This document shows, piece by piece, positions 44,383 through 52,026 of a stretch of 64,000 bases of DNA. This stretch comes from Acutalibacter muris (GTDB lineage Bacteria > Bacillota > Clostridia > Oscillospirales > Acutalibacteraceae): contig NZ_CP021422.1 of the NCBI RefSeq assembly GCF_002201475.1, positions 124,001 to 188,000 of the forward strand, written 5' to 3'. The translations under genes were made by a program, and so were the position numbers. The number at the start of each line of letters is the position of its first letter. Positions within the stretch are counted from its first letter, which is position 1. Below the pieces are notes generated by a model. It did no database searches, had not been told where the DNA came from, and saw only the letters and a program-made list of their open reading frames with translations.

Positions 44383-44408
44383 TATGGTTGTCGTTAATCA
44401 GAACGGTT
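44362..44408. repeat. Element junction at the 44-kb end (att half-sites)
   Basis: The six-base TATGTA (44379-44384) is shared in direct orientation with 52062-52067. With TG at 44381-44382 as centre, the element-side arm 44383-44408 begins TATGG and ends AGAACGGTT, mirror-matching the arm at 52038-52063. The outer side is spoIIID sequence. Confidence 0.88.
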
Positions 44409-45913
44409 TCGTCTAAGCCCAAATCCCCTAGAAGCCGTAGGTAAATATCCACGTTGCCGTCCTTGTCCACCTCTATCTTCTGAATGACGCGCTTGAGCTG
44501 GGCGTTGGACATTTGGCGCACGTCGGTGATGTCCTCCATGGTCTTGAAGGTGTTTTGCAGGATGCCCTCCAACTGGTCGCCTTTGGTGATGTTGTAGCCC
44601 ACGATTTTCAGTTCGTTTTCGATGCGCTCGATTTTCTTCTTGGAACCGCCTATCTTCTCGTTCAGTTCCTCCCGGCTGATAAGGTCGTCGGTGTACATAT
44701 CCATGTACTTCTGGCGGGTCTTTTGCAGCCTGGCAAGCTGGGCGGTCAGTTCCTTCTCGTACTCCTGGTTGTCGTCCTTAGCCCGGTAGACTCGCTGGAA
44801 CTCCTTGACAACGTATGGGATGATATTCTTCTTGGATTTCAGCACCTGGGCGAAGTATTCCTGTAAGGTGTCAATCAGCTCGTCCTCGTCCACGGTTGTG
44901 GCGTTGGGGCAGCTATCCGCGCCGCGCCCGGTGTGGCCGGAGCAGACCCAGCGTACATAGGTGTTTTTATAGGTGCGCACCGTCCGGTAGAAGGACCAGC
45001 CGCACTCCTTACACTTGATGAGGGTGGAGAACAGGTGCTTGTTGCTCTGGCGCTCATGGTCGGTGTGAAAGGTTTTGTGGCGGGAATCCAGAATTTCCTG
45101 GGCCTGCTGGAAGGTTTCGGGGGAGATGATTTGCAGCTCGGGCCTGTCTACTACAATCCAGTCATCCTCGGGCTTGTCCGCCCGCTGGCCGGTGAGGAAG
45201 TCGCTGACCTCTTGCTTGCCGTTGATTATCTTGCCGGTGTACAGCTCGTTGGTGATGATGCGGCAGATGGCGTTCTGGCTCCAGGAGCAGTTGCGCTTGG
45301 TGCGCAGGCCGCGCTCGTTGAGAGTGTTGGCGATTTTGGCCGCGCCCGCGCCCTCCTCGGTGTACATATGGAAGATTTGCCGGACGATTTCCGCTTCCGA
45401 CCGGTTGATGGCCAGGTTGAAGTAGTCGCCGATGGTCTTATCGTAGCCATAGACGATGTTGGGGACCCGGCCCTTTTCAGCGTTTATCTTCTTTCCGAAC
45501 TTCACCCGCTTGGAGGTATTGGCACTTTCCTCCTGGGCCAGAGCCCCGAAGATGGTCAGCACAAACTCGCTGTTGCCCATGCTGGTCATGTTGGCGGTGA
45601 GGAACTGGGTTTCAATGCCCAATGCTTTCAGCTTGCGGATGCTTTGCAGTAGGTCGACCGTGTTCCTGGCGAACCGGGAGATATCCTTGACCACCACCAT
45701 GTCGAACAGGTGGTGGTCAGCGTCTGCCATCATGCGAAGAAACTCCTTGCGGTTCTTGATTTTTGTGCCGGAGATGCCCTCGTCGGCGTACAGGCGCACA
45801 AGCATGTCGCCGGTGCGCTTGGTGTATTCGGAGAAAAACTCCTTCTGGGCTTCCAGGCTGTTGAGCTGGTCCTCCTTGTCGGTGGAGACGCGGCAGTAGG
45901 CGGCGATGTTCAT
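44378..45913 (-). CDS. Large serine recombinase, probable spoIIID-element excisionase/integrase
   Basis: A 511-residue serine recombinase: resolvase catalytic domain (1-150) with nucleophile Ser in YCRVSTDKEDQ and arginines in SRFARNTVDLL; recombinase domain (about 160-280); zinc ribbon (CKECGWSFYRT...SCPN) at about 300-350; coiled coil (about 380-440). It matches SpoIVCA/skin-type recombinases in domains and in position at the element end. ATG 45913 follows GTGAGGTG. Its last codons and TAA stop (44378-44380) span the att junction: in the excised circle the frame would continue 14 codons to a stop at 52019-52021. A promoter lies at 45956-45984. Confidence 0.93.
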   Translation of the reverse strand: MNIAAYCRVSTDKEDQLNSLEAQKEFFSEYTKRTGDMLVRLYADEGISGTKIKNRKEFLRMMADADHHLFDMVVVKDISRFARNTVDLLQSIRKLKALGIETQFLTANMTSMGNSEFVLTIFGALAQEESANTSKRVKFGKKINAEKGRVPNIVYGYDKTIGDYFNLAINRSEAEIVRQIFHMYTEEGAGAAKIANTLNERGLRTKRNCSWSQNAICRIITNELYTGKIINGKQEVSDFLTGQRADKPEDDWIVVDRPELQIISPETFQQAQEILDSRHKTFHTDHERQSNKHLFSTLIKCKECGWSFYRTVRTYKNTYVRWVCSGHTGRGADSCPNATTVDEDELIDTLQEYFAQVLKSKKNIIPYVVKEFQRVYRAKDDNQEYEKELTAQLARLQKTRQKYMDMYTDDLISREELNEKIGGSKKKIERIENELKIVGYNITKGDQLEGILQNTFKTMEDITDVRQMSNAQLKRVIQKIEVDKDGNVDIYLRLLGDLGLDETVLINDNHT

Positions 45914-45955
45914 GGGGCACCTCACTAATGAAAAGAAATCATTTTGTTACTACGG

Positions 45956-45984
45956 ATTATATCACGTTCCATTCAAAAAGACAA
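45956..45984 (-). promoter_or_regulatory. Promoter of the large serine recombinase gene
   Basis: Minus-strand TTGTCT (45979-45984), 17-bp spacer, TATAAT (45956-45961). This looks like sigma-A; I see no convincing sigma-E or sigma-K element here, although the -10 region GATATAAT partly resembles sigma-E. Confidence 0.5.
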
Positions 45985-46026
45985 CAAAAAAATTGGCGGA
46001 GCCAGGTTCATTTGGCCCCACCATAT

Positions 46027-46374
46027 TTAGGTATTTGTTTCGATAATGGATTTCAATTCTTTGTGGAGCATGGGGATATCAACTGACACAGTATCCCACA
46101 CGATTTGCATATTGACCCCGGAATAGCCGTGCACGATTCGGTTGCGCATACCGTAGATCTGCTGCCAGGGGATGGTCTTAATCTGCGCTTTTGTCTCGTC
46201 GCTCAGGGATTCCTTTGCAAGCTCACCTATCTGCATCAGGTTGAAAACCGTAGCCTCTAGGCGCATGGTATCGGCGGAGAACTCTTCCAACGTGTGGCAG
46301 CTGGCACAGTATCGCATAATACTTTCGATGTGCTGAAGGATTTTCTTCAGTACAATACCATCCTTATCGCTCAT
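46027..46374 (-). CDS. hepT: HepT-like HEPN toxin (DUF86)
   Basis: A 115-residue all-helical HEPN protein with the ribonuclease signature RNRIVHGY (RX4HXY). In HepT/MntA (type VII) systems the MNT partner inactivates the toxin by adding AMP to the Tyr of this motif. ATG 46374 overlaps the mntA 3' end by 11 bases, so the antitoxin gene is translated first. Inside the element the pair probably discourages loss of the DNA in vegetative cells. Confidence 0.88.
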   Translation of the reverse strand: MSDKDGIVLKKILQHIESIMRYCASCHTLEEFSADTMRLEATVFNLMQIGELAKESLSDETKAQIKTIPWQQIYGMRNRIVHGYSGVNMQIVWDTVSVDIPMLHKELKSIIETNT

Positions 46375-46663
46375 AAATCGGCACCCCCGTCTGTTGTATT
46401 TCCATTTCAATGGGGGAGCCTCTTTCGACCTGCGACACATCGATAAGGTCAACCGGTACACTCAGTGTGGACGAGATGCCTTCCAACAAACCAAAGAAAG
46501 CCAACCCGCGCAGACCGCTGTCCACTAAGATGTCTACGTCGCTTCGGGGGGTGGCTTGTCCCTTAGCGTAGGAACCAAACAGGACGGCCCGCCGAACACC
46601 GAAGCCTGCGAATACCGGGTGGAGGATATTTTCGATTTCGTGGATGGAATATACCTTTTGCAT
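46364..46663 (-). CDS. mntA: MntA-like nucleotidyltransferase antitoxin
   Basis: A 99-residue minimal nucleotidyltransferase with the active-site motif GSYAKGQATPRSDVDIL (GSx10DxD). It is the expected AMP-transferase antitoxin for the HEPN partner with which it overlaps. ATG 46663 follows a GGGGG site. Confidence 0.88.
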   Translation of the reverse strand: MQKVYSIHEIENILHPVFAGFGVRRAVLFGSYAKGQATPRSDVDILVDSGLRGLAFFGLLEGISSTLSVPVDLIDVSQVERGSPIEMEIQQTGVPIYER

Positions 46664-46721
46664 AAGGACGCCCCCTTTCAAGAGTATTGTACCGCATTAA
46701 CGGGAAAATAGCAAGGGGAAA

Positions 46722-46907
46722 TCACATCGCCATGGTGATGATTTCGTCCTCAGTTTCTTCCTCAATCTGAACCTCCTGAGCAGCCTGTTGAACCGCTTGT
46801 TCGACCTTTTGGCGGTTAACCTCCATGAAAACTCTGAGTATGTAGTTGGCCATCTGATTGTCTGGATTAGGATTATGGAAACGGTAGCTTAGCTTTTTCT
46901 TACTCAA
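46722..46907 (-). CDS. Small protein typical of clostridial mobile elements
   Basis: A 61-residue protein (KKLSYRFHNPNPDNQMANYI...FMEVNRQKVEQAVQQAA) of a type I recall next to recombinase genes in clostridial mobile elements; function unknown. TTG 46907 is chosen because AAGGAGG lies 11 bases upstream. The C-terminus is strongly acidic. Confidence 0.6.
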   Translation of the reverse strand: MSKKKLSYRFHNPNPDNQMANYILRVFMEVNRQKVEQAVQQAAQEVQIEEETEDEIITMAM

Positions 46908-47310
46908 ATATCTACTCAGCCTCCTTCGAGTATCGGCTTTCGATGTAAATATATATGAAAAGCGGCCCAGTGATAGCACCGAACCACTTGATTATCTGTT
47001 TGAGCAAATTGAAAACTGCACCTGTTTGTTTTCTGTTATTTCAGCATACTTGTTTCCTCTGTAAAAGTGGGTACGGGCTTCTGCCCGATTCTTTTGTGCG
47101 CAGCCACGCGCTCTGCTTGCCCCAGCGGGAGGCCCTTACGACCCTCCCCGCCGGGAAATCCGGTCCTTTGAACCTTGCCGCAAAACTGGGCCAGAATTGC
47201 CCCAAAACGGCCTTCTCAGGGCCTGGTGGTGACTTACCCGACTGCCGCCGTAAAACGCCGACACGGGCCTGCTGTGACCTCACAGGGGCGCAAGGGGCGA
47301 AAGCAGCGGC
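46908..47310. other. 403-bp stretch without a recognisable gene
   Basis: Within the element. A minus-strand open frame at 47041-47283 lacks a ribosome site and has no protein-like composition. The sequence shifts from AT-rich to GC-rich near 47060, suggesting a deletion joint next to the helicase-like remnant. Confidence 0.4.
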
Positions 47311-47898
47311 TCACGCCGGACGGGCGTTTTCCCTAGAGAATACAGGGGTTTCGGCAGTGCCAGGGACGCAAGGGACGACAAATCCGGCACCGCTTGAAGT
47401 TGCGTCCCTTGCGTCACTTCCGTCACTATTGGGCGAGTCGCTGGCGCCTTGCTTACGCAAATGGTGAATGAGCAGAATGGAGAGCTGCAATTCGTCCGCC
47501 AGCTTTTTCAGTTCACGTACTTCTTCATAGTCGGAGGCGTAGGAGATGTCTTGCCCGCCTGAGCGCACGATTTGGAAAGTATCAATGGCTACCAGCACGG
47601 TGTCGTCGTGCTCCCGGACGAACTCTTGAATCTGTTCGCATAGGCCTTGGCCTAACTTCTCAGCGACCGTAGCAAAAAATACGTTTGGGGGAACCTCATC
47701 TGTAAGCTGGAGCAGTCGGTCTTGCACCCGGCGGAGCGGGTCTTCCAGGCAGAGGTAGAGGGTTGAACCTTGCTTGACGGGCAGGTTCCACACCGGTTCG
47801 CCCTTGGCAACGCGCACGCACCAGTCCAGCACCATCCAGGATTTTCCGTTCTTGGGTGCGCCGTCGACGACGGCCAGCTCCTCGATGGGTTTTGGCAT
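47311..47898 (-). pseudogene. RepA/AAA_25-type ATPase remnant
   Basis: A 195-residue frame holding the core of a RecA-fold helicase/primase accessory ATPase: Walker A DGAPKNGKSW near residue 15, LYLCLEDPLRRVQDRLLQL and Walker B VLVAIDTFQIVR, then ILLIHHLRKQG. The family normally has 60 or more residues before Walker A and a long C-terminal part after HHLRKQG; both are missing, and the tail from about residue 150 is unrelated low-complexity sequence. It is probably a replication gene remnant of the ancestral element. Confidence 0.65.
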
Positions 47899-48060
47899 AC
47901 ACATCAGTCCTTTCGGTAAAATAGAAACGCTCCCAGCTTGAAAAAGTGGGAGCAGTATTCATGTTGCAGACCGGAAAGGATTCTGGTATAATTTTGGCAG
48001 GGGGGTAAACGGTATGCCGCAGGTCAGGTATAAAATCTATAGTTGTCTGCCAGCGCTCTC

Positions 48061-48147
48061 ATGGCCTACGCACAGGAGAAGCCGAAGGGCGGCTATACCT
48101 TTGCGCTGAACGCAAAGGCCGCAGCTGGTCAACAGAAAATAATGTGA
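48061..48147 (+). pseudogene. Short remnant of a conjugative-element type protein
   Basis: ATG 48061 opens a 28-codon frame (MAYAQEKPKGGYTFALNAKA...) that resembles a fragment of a larger mobile-element protein. The rest is absent. The surrounding interval 47905-48291 contains no other gene that I can support. Confidence 0.3.
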
Positions 48148-48291
48148 CTGGATTTGATAAATTCAAAGTGCTTTTGAGAGGTATGCAAAAATAAAATGAA
48201 CCGGCATTATCAATATGCCAGTTCATTTCTGATTTACACCTGCCGGAATCGTTGGAGGCACTGTATTTACAAGCCATTGGCCGCTTTGCTG

Positions 48292-48636
48292 TCAGATGGC
48301 CTCGGCTTTATCCAAAAAGAAGGATACAGAACGGGCGTCCGCCGCGATCCGTCCAGGCACACGGTAGGAGCATCTCAGGTCCCAACCGTGAAGCTCCGCC
48401 AGGATCGTGCACAGTTTATAGCTGGATATTTCCAGCGACCGTTTGCCATCATATACTTCCTGTGGGATCCTGTGCGAGGTGAACCCTCTTTTGTCGTACG
48501 GATGGATCAGCAGGACCTGCCCATCCTCGGAAATGAGAAAGCGGATCCGTCTAGGACTGTCCATAGAGCGGAGCGTTTCCACAAAAATATGGATCCGGTT
48601 CGCTTTCAAATAAAAAGAGATGTACACGCCATTCAT
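48292..48636 (-). CDS. Standalone recombinase-accessory-domain protein C
   Basis: A 114-residue protein. IRFLISEDGQVLLIHPYDKR and ELHGWDLRCSYRVPG line up with the C-terminal domain of the upstream serine recombinase and with its two neighbours. It lacks the N-terminal GFQV/ELFS segment of the others, so it is the most divergent copy. ATG 48636 overlaps the previous stop (ATGA), implying translational coupling. The function is unknown. Confidence 0.65.
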   Translation of the reverse strand: MNGVYISFYLKANRIHIFVETLRSMDSPRRIRFLISEDGQVLLIHPYDKRGFTSHRIPQEVYDGKRSLEISSYKLCTILAELHGWDLRCSYRVPGRIAADARSVSFFLDKAEAI

Positions 48637-49088
48637 TTTGCGGTCTTTTTTTCTTTCGCTTTCCACTGCTCAGGGGCGCTGAAATCAAAGAGGAGCATGA
48701 CCTTATCCTCTACCGTCACAACGTGCCCCACAGCTTTGTAGACACAGCCGGTATCCCAGCCCCATATCGTGTAAATTTGTGAGGAGAACCGAACGGATTC
48801 CATGCGTCTCGGGGCGTACTCCTTTTTATTTTTGCGCCATATGATGCTGTCCTTATCTTTAATGGTTACAGGAACAGCCAAAAGGCTCTTTTTCTGTGGA
48901 TGCACCTCCAGACGGATGCGCTCACAACAGTTCAGCGCGGTCAGCGATATCCGGTTAAAGGTTATCCCCGAACCCCAGATAGTGCAGGACGGTAAAGCGT
49001 AGCTGCTGACATGGGAAAAAAGTTCGCCGCTGACTACTTGAAACCCCTCAATTGAAATCGGCTCTACTTCAGTCTTGAATTGATTCAT
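48633..49088 (-). CDS. Standalone recombinase-accessory-domain protein B
   Basis: A 151-residue protein with the full accessory domain: IEGFQVVSGELFSHV, an ITFNRISLTAL segment, IRLEVHPQKKSLL and IWGWDTGCVYKAVGHVV. The same pattern occurs in the recombinase C-terminus at about residues 390-530 and in the neighbour at 49098. TAGGAGGAAA precedes ATG. A DNA-binding or recombinase-partner role is an inference from context. Confidence 0.7.
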   Translation of the reverse strand: MNQFKTEVEPISIEGFQVVSGELFSHVSSYALPSCTIWGSGITFNRISLTALNCCERIRLEVHPQKKSLLAVPVTIKDKDSIIWRKNKKEYAPRRMESVRFSSQIYTIWGWDTGCVYKAVGHVVTVEDKVMLLFDFSAPEQWKAKEKKTAK

Positions 49089-49097
49089 ATTTTCCTC

Positions 49098-49694
49098 CTA
49101 AACGCGGTCGGTGGTAATGTATCCATCTGCAAGGTCGATTTTATAGCTGTCTTCATGCCGTTCTGCCGGAATTCCGAAATACTCCCGCCATTCTCCGGGG
49201 AGGTAGGACTTTCCCTTTTTCCCTCCCACAAACAGCTCAAAGTCGCTGAGCTTGAATAAAAACAGCATCTCCTTTTGATAGGCGGCAGGATTCCCCATAA
49301 TCTTATACCTGTACTCTCTGTCCCAGCCCATCAGGTCGAATATTTTTGCGGCGAATATCCTGCAAAGCATATCCCGGTTCATAAGCTCCTTATCCCCGCC
49401 ACCTTTCGCCCAACGCAGGGCGTCCGGCGTATCCGGCGGGCAGGGCCGGATGATCAACCGCTTTTGCTCCGGGTGTATCAGCAGCTGTATGTGCGTTACC
49501 CCCGGAAAGCGCCGGAGACAGGACATATTGAAGCGGATGCGGGCCGGCCAGATGGTGAGCGCCGGTTCTCGTGTATGGGAGAACAGTTCCGCTTTCGTGA
49601 CCTGGAACCCCTCAAGATTCGGCACGATCTCTTTTTCTTCCTCGTCAGGCATTGTTTGGCAGAATATCTGGTCCAGCTTATCCTGTGCCGGCAT
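49098..49694 (-). CDS. Standalone recombinase-accessory-domain protein A
   Basis: A 198-residue protein with LEGFQVTKAELFSHTREPAL, IRFNMSCLRRF, THIQLLIHPEQKRLIIRPC and LMGWDREYRYKIMG, closely matching the domain in the recombinase gene that precedes it (16-base overlap). A C-terminal extension has LPGEWREYFGIPAE, which resembles the EYSFGDEF region of the recombinase tail. ATG 49694 is used; TTG at 49700 has better ribosome-site spacing and is also possible. Confidence 0.7.
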   Translation of the reverse strand: MPAQDKLDQIFCQTMPDEEEKEIVPNLEGFQVTKAELFSHTREPALTIWPARIRFNMSCLRRFPGVTHIQLLIHPEQKRLIIRPCPPDTPDALRWAKGGGDKELMNRDMLCRIFAAKIFDLMGWDREYRYKIMGNPAAYQKEMLFLFKLSDFELFVGGKKGKSYLPGEWREYFGIPAERHEDSYKIDLADGYITTDRV

Positions 49695-51480
49695 TTCCAA
49701 CACCATCCCCCTTTTTGAGTTTGTCCGCCAGCGCCTGAAGCTCGCAGTCGGTCGGCGTTTTATATTGCTCGATCCCCGGAGCTGGCACACTGGGCCTGTC
49801 CACCTGCCACGCCGCGCTTTGACCCATATAAAATATGTTGTTCTCGCGGATGTGGTCATAGAACTCATCACCAAAGCTGTATTCCCAGGCTTCCGCGTAT
49901 AGCTCGGCGCGCCGCAGGCGGGTGCCTCCCGCCTGCGGCAACGGCACGGCGGACACCGCGTTCTCTAAATTAAAAACAATGATTTGCCTTCGCTCCCGCT
50001 GCACCCATGTCCCCCGGACCTTATATAAGTAATTCGGATCCCACTCCATTATGCGGAAGAGGGCCGTGCCAAAGTGCCGGCAGCGCAGAACTTTTGCGTA
50101 TAGGGACATATCTCCATCAGGACGCCATTTGATGCAGTGCACGGCCCCCTCGTCACAGGGCCGGATGGCGATCTTCCGCTGGGAAGGATGCAGGAGCAGC
50201 TGGATATGGCCCACATCGGCAAACATCCTCACACAGAACAGGTTGAATGTGATCCGGTCTATCCCGAGCGTGACCGCCGGCCCCTCATACCGCGCCTGTG
50301 TAAACTGGCTCCTGACCACCTGATAGCCTTTGAGGTCGAACATGGAAAAGGCGCTTTTTAGCAGGCGTATCTCCCTGCGCGGCGTGCTTACGCTGTTTGA
50401 CAAGTCGTAATACAACCCGGGGTCGTCATTGATCCAATGGTGGTTAATTGGAACGAAACCGCGAAAGATGCCGTCGTCTATCACATGGAGGGAAGGTAGC
50501 CCGCCGCGCATACTGTGCTTCCTGTTTTCAAGGAGGGCCTGCGCCATCTCAAATTTTTCCCTTGGAATGATCGATTCGTGTTGGCCCCTGTAGTGATACT
50601 GATCCATGTCCTGGCGGTTCTTTTTGCGCTTGTGGTTAAACAGGTCGGAGGTAAAGGTCTTCCAGGTCAGGATATCGCCGCAGTAGCGTTCGTTGGAAAG
50701 AATATAGCTTATCGAGCCGCTGTTCCATCCAGTGCTTCCGGTTTTTGTCCTGCATCCAATATCCGTGAGAAAAGCGGCGATGTCCGCCTGGGACCAGCCG
50801 TACAGGTAAGCGTCGAAAATAAAGCGGACCACATTTGCCTCGGCCTCGTTAACGGCCAGCGGGGCATATTTGATGTAGTGGCCGGCAGCGTCCCGCTGTC
50901 TGTCATACCCAAGCAAAGGGGGCGTCAGCAGCTGGCGGTCCTTGAACCGTTGGGACAGGGACCAAATCATGGCTTCCCGCTTTTTGACGGATTCCTCCTG
51001 GGCGAAGGAGGCAAGAAAGGTGAGCATAAATTCGGAACTTTCTTCGATGGTATTCAGATTATCCGTTTCAAAAAATACCCCCACCGGTGGGTCAAGGTTC
51101 TTGAGCCTGCGGACCAGAGAGATACAGTCCACCAGGTTCCTGGCAAAGCGGGAGACGCTTTTTGTTACGATCAGGTCATATTCTCCCCTTTCACAGGCGG
51201 CGATCATGTCGTTAAACGCCGTGCGGTTTTTCAGCGAGACCCCGGAGATCCCCTCATCGGCGTAAATATGCCGCAAACTCCAGTTGGGCCGCTGGTCTGC
51301 CATCTGGCGGTAGTGGGCCTGCTGAAGCTCAAAGGAAGACATCTGCGCGTCGTTGTCGGTAGAAACGCGGCAATACGCGCATACACGGAAAAGCCGGTTC
51401 CTGAGAGTGGCTTTGGGCTTGGCGGGAATAAAGCGTTTCTCCCAGGTATCGTGCTCCGGGGAACAGATGGGTTCAGGCAT
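49678..51480 (-). CDS. Serine recombinase with a non-standard C-terminal accessory domain
   Basis: A 600-residue recombinase: resolvase domain (about 30-180; YCRVSTDNDAQ, VTKSVSRFARNLVD), recombinase domain (about 195-310), then, instead of a zinc ribbon and coiled coil, a linker with FVPINHHWINDDPGLYYDL and a domain at about 390-530 (LKGYQVVRSQF, IQLLLHPSQRKIAIRPC, IMEWDPNYLYKVRG) shared with the three genes downstream. The active-site Ser and Arg residues look intact. GGAGGGG precedes ATG. It overlaps the XRE gene upstream by eight bases. Confidence 0.88.
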   Translation of the reverse strand: MPEPICSPEHDTWEKRFIPAKPKATLRNRLFRVCAYCRVSTDNDAQMSSFELQQAHYRQMADQRPNWSLRHIYADEGISGVSLKNRTAFNDMIAACERGEYDLIVTKSVSRFARNLVDCISLVRRLKNLDPPVGVFFETDNLNTIEESSEFMLTFLASFAQEESVKKREAMIWSLSQRFKDRQLLTPPLLGYDRQRDAAGHYIKYAPLAVNEAEANVVRFIFDAYLYGWSQADIAAFLTDIGCRTKTGSTGWNSGSISYILSNERYCGDILTWKTFTSDLFNHKRKKNRQDMDQYHYRGQHESIIPREKFEMAQALLENRKHSMRGGLPSLHVIDDGIFRGFVPINHHWINDDPGLYYDLSNSVSTPRREIRLLKSAFSMFDLKGYQVVRSQFTQARYEGPAVTLGIDRITFNLFCVRMFADVGHIQLLLHPSQRKIAIRPCDEGAVHCIKWRPDGDMSLYAKVLRCRHFGTALFRIMEWDPNYLYKVRGTWVQRERRQIIVFNLENAVSAVPLPQAGGTRLRRAELYAEAWEYSFGDEFYDHIRENNIFYMGQSAAWQVDRPSVPAPGIEQYKTPTDCELQALADKLKKGDGVGNAGTG

Positions 51481-51802
51481 CGGGTATCCCCTCCTGTAGC
51501 TGTCGAAGCTGTAGGTTCTTTTCCGACAGTGCGAAAGCGAGCTTATAGACCAGGGCTTTTTCCTCTCCGTTCAACGCAAGGAAATCAAACCCGAGGGAAT
51601 CCGTACGTCCCAAAAGATAGTCTGTGCTTACGCCAAACACATCTGCAATCCGCGAAAGCGTGTCCAACGAGGGCTGCCGGATGTTACTTTCGTAGGACGA
51701 GATGGTACTCCTGTCTACACCGATTAGGCTAGCCAGCTGGTTTTGGGCTAAATTTTTGGACTGCCACAGGTATCTGAATCGTTCTGGAAAATCAAAGATC
51801 AT
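51473..51802 (-). CDS. XRE-family regulator of the element
   Basis: A 109-residue protein with an N-terminal helix-turn-helix (NLAQNQLASLIGVDRSTISS, about 18-37) and a helical C-terminal part. It is the first gene of the second recombinase operon and probably represses it. An extended -10 (TGG TATAAT, minus strand near 51835) precedes it, with an inverted repeat GTTACA/TGTAAC at 51849-51884 as candidate operator. Confidence 0.85.
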   Translation of the reverse strand: MIFDFPERFRYLWQSKNLAQNQLASLIGVDRSTISSYESNIRQPSLDTLSRIADVFGVSTDYLLGRTDSLGFDFLALNGEEKALVYKLAFALSEKNLQLRQLQEGIPDA

Positions 51803-51848
51803 TGCCTACACCACCTTGCTGATTATAAAGAATTATACCAGTAAACCT

Positions 51849-51884
51849 GTTACAGTGGGTAGCATCTGTGCGACAGTTTGTAAC
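51849..51884. repeat. Inverted repeat upstream of the element XRE gene, candidate operator
   Basis: GTTACA (51849-51854) and TGTAAC (51879-51884) with 24 bases between, just upstream of the predicted promoter of the XRE gene. Confidence 0.35.
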
Positions 51885-51979
51885 GTTTGGGCTTTTGGGG
51901 CTGCTTTTTTGCTGCTATTTGGTTTTGCGGCAAACCAGTCAAGAAATCAGAAAAGTAAAATCCCTGAATAGAAAAAAGC

Positions 51980-52009
51980 CAGTGTACACTCTTGCATCTG
52001 TGTACACTG
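51980..52009. repeat. Perfect 10-bp inverted repeat inside the element end
   Basis: CAGTGTACAC (51980-51989) and GTGTACACTG (52000-52009) with a ten-base spacer, 55 bases inside the 52-kb junction. It could bind the XRE regulator or a recombination accessory factor, or form a terminator-like stem on the minus strand after the truncated spoIIID frame. Confidence 0.5.
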
Positions 52010-52026
52010 ACCCTTCCACTATTTCA

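Noticed and set aside
47041..47283. 80-residue minus-strand open frame in the element
   Set aside because: No ribosome site, composition unlike the neighbouring proteins, and it spans a composition break.
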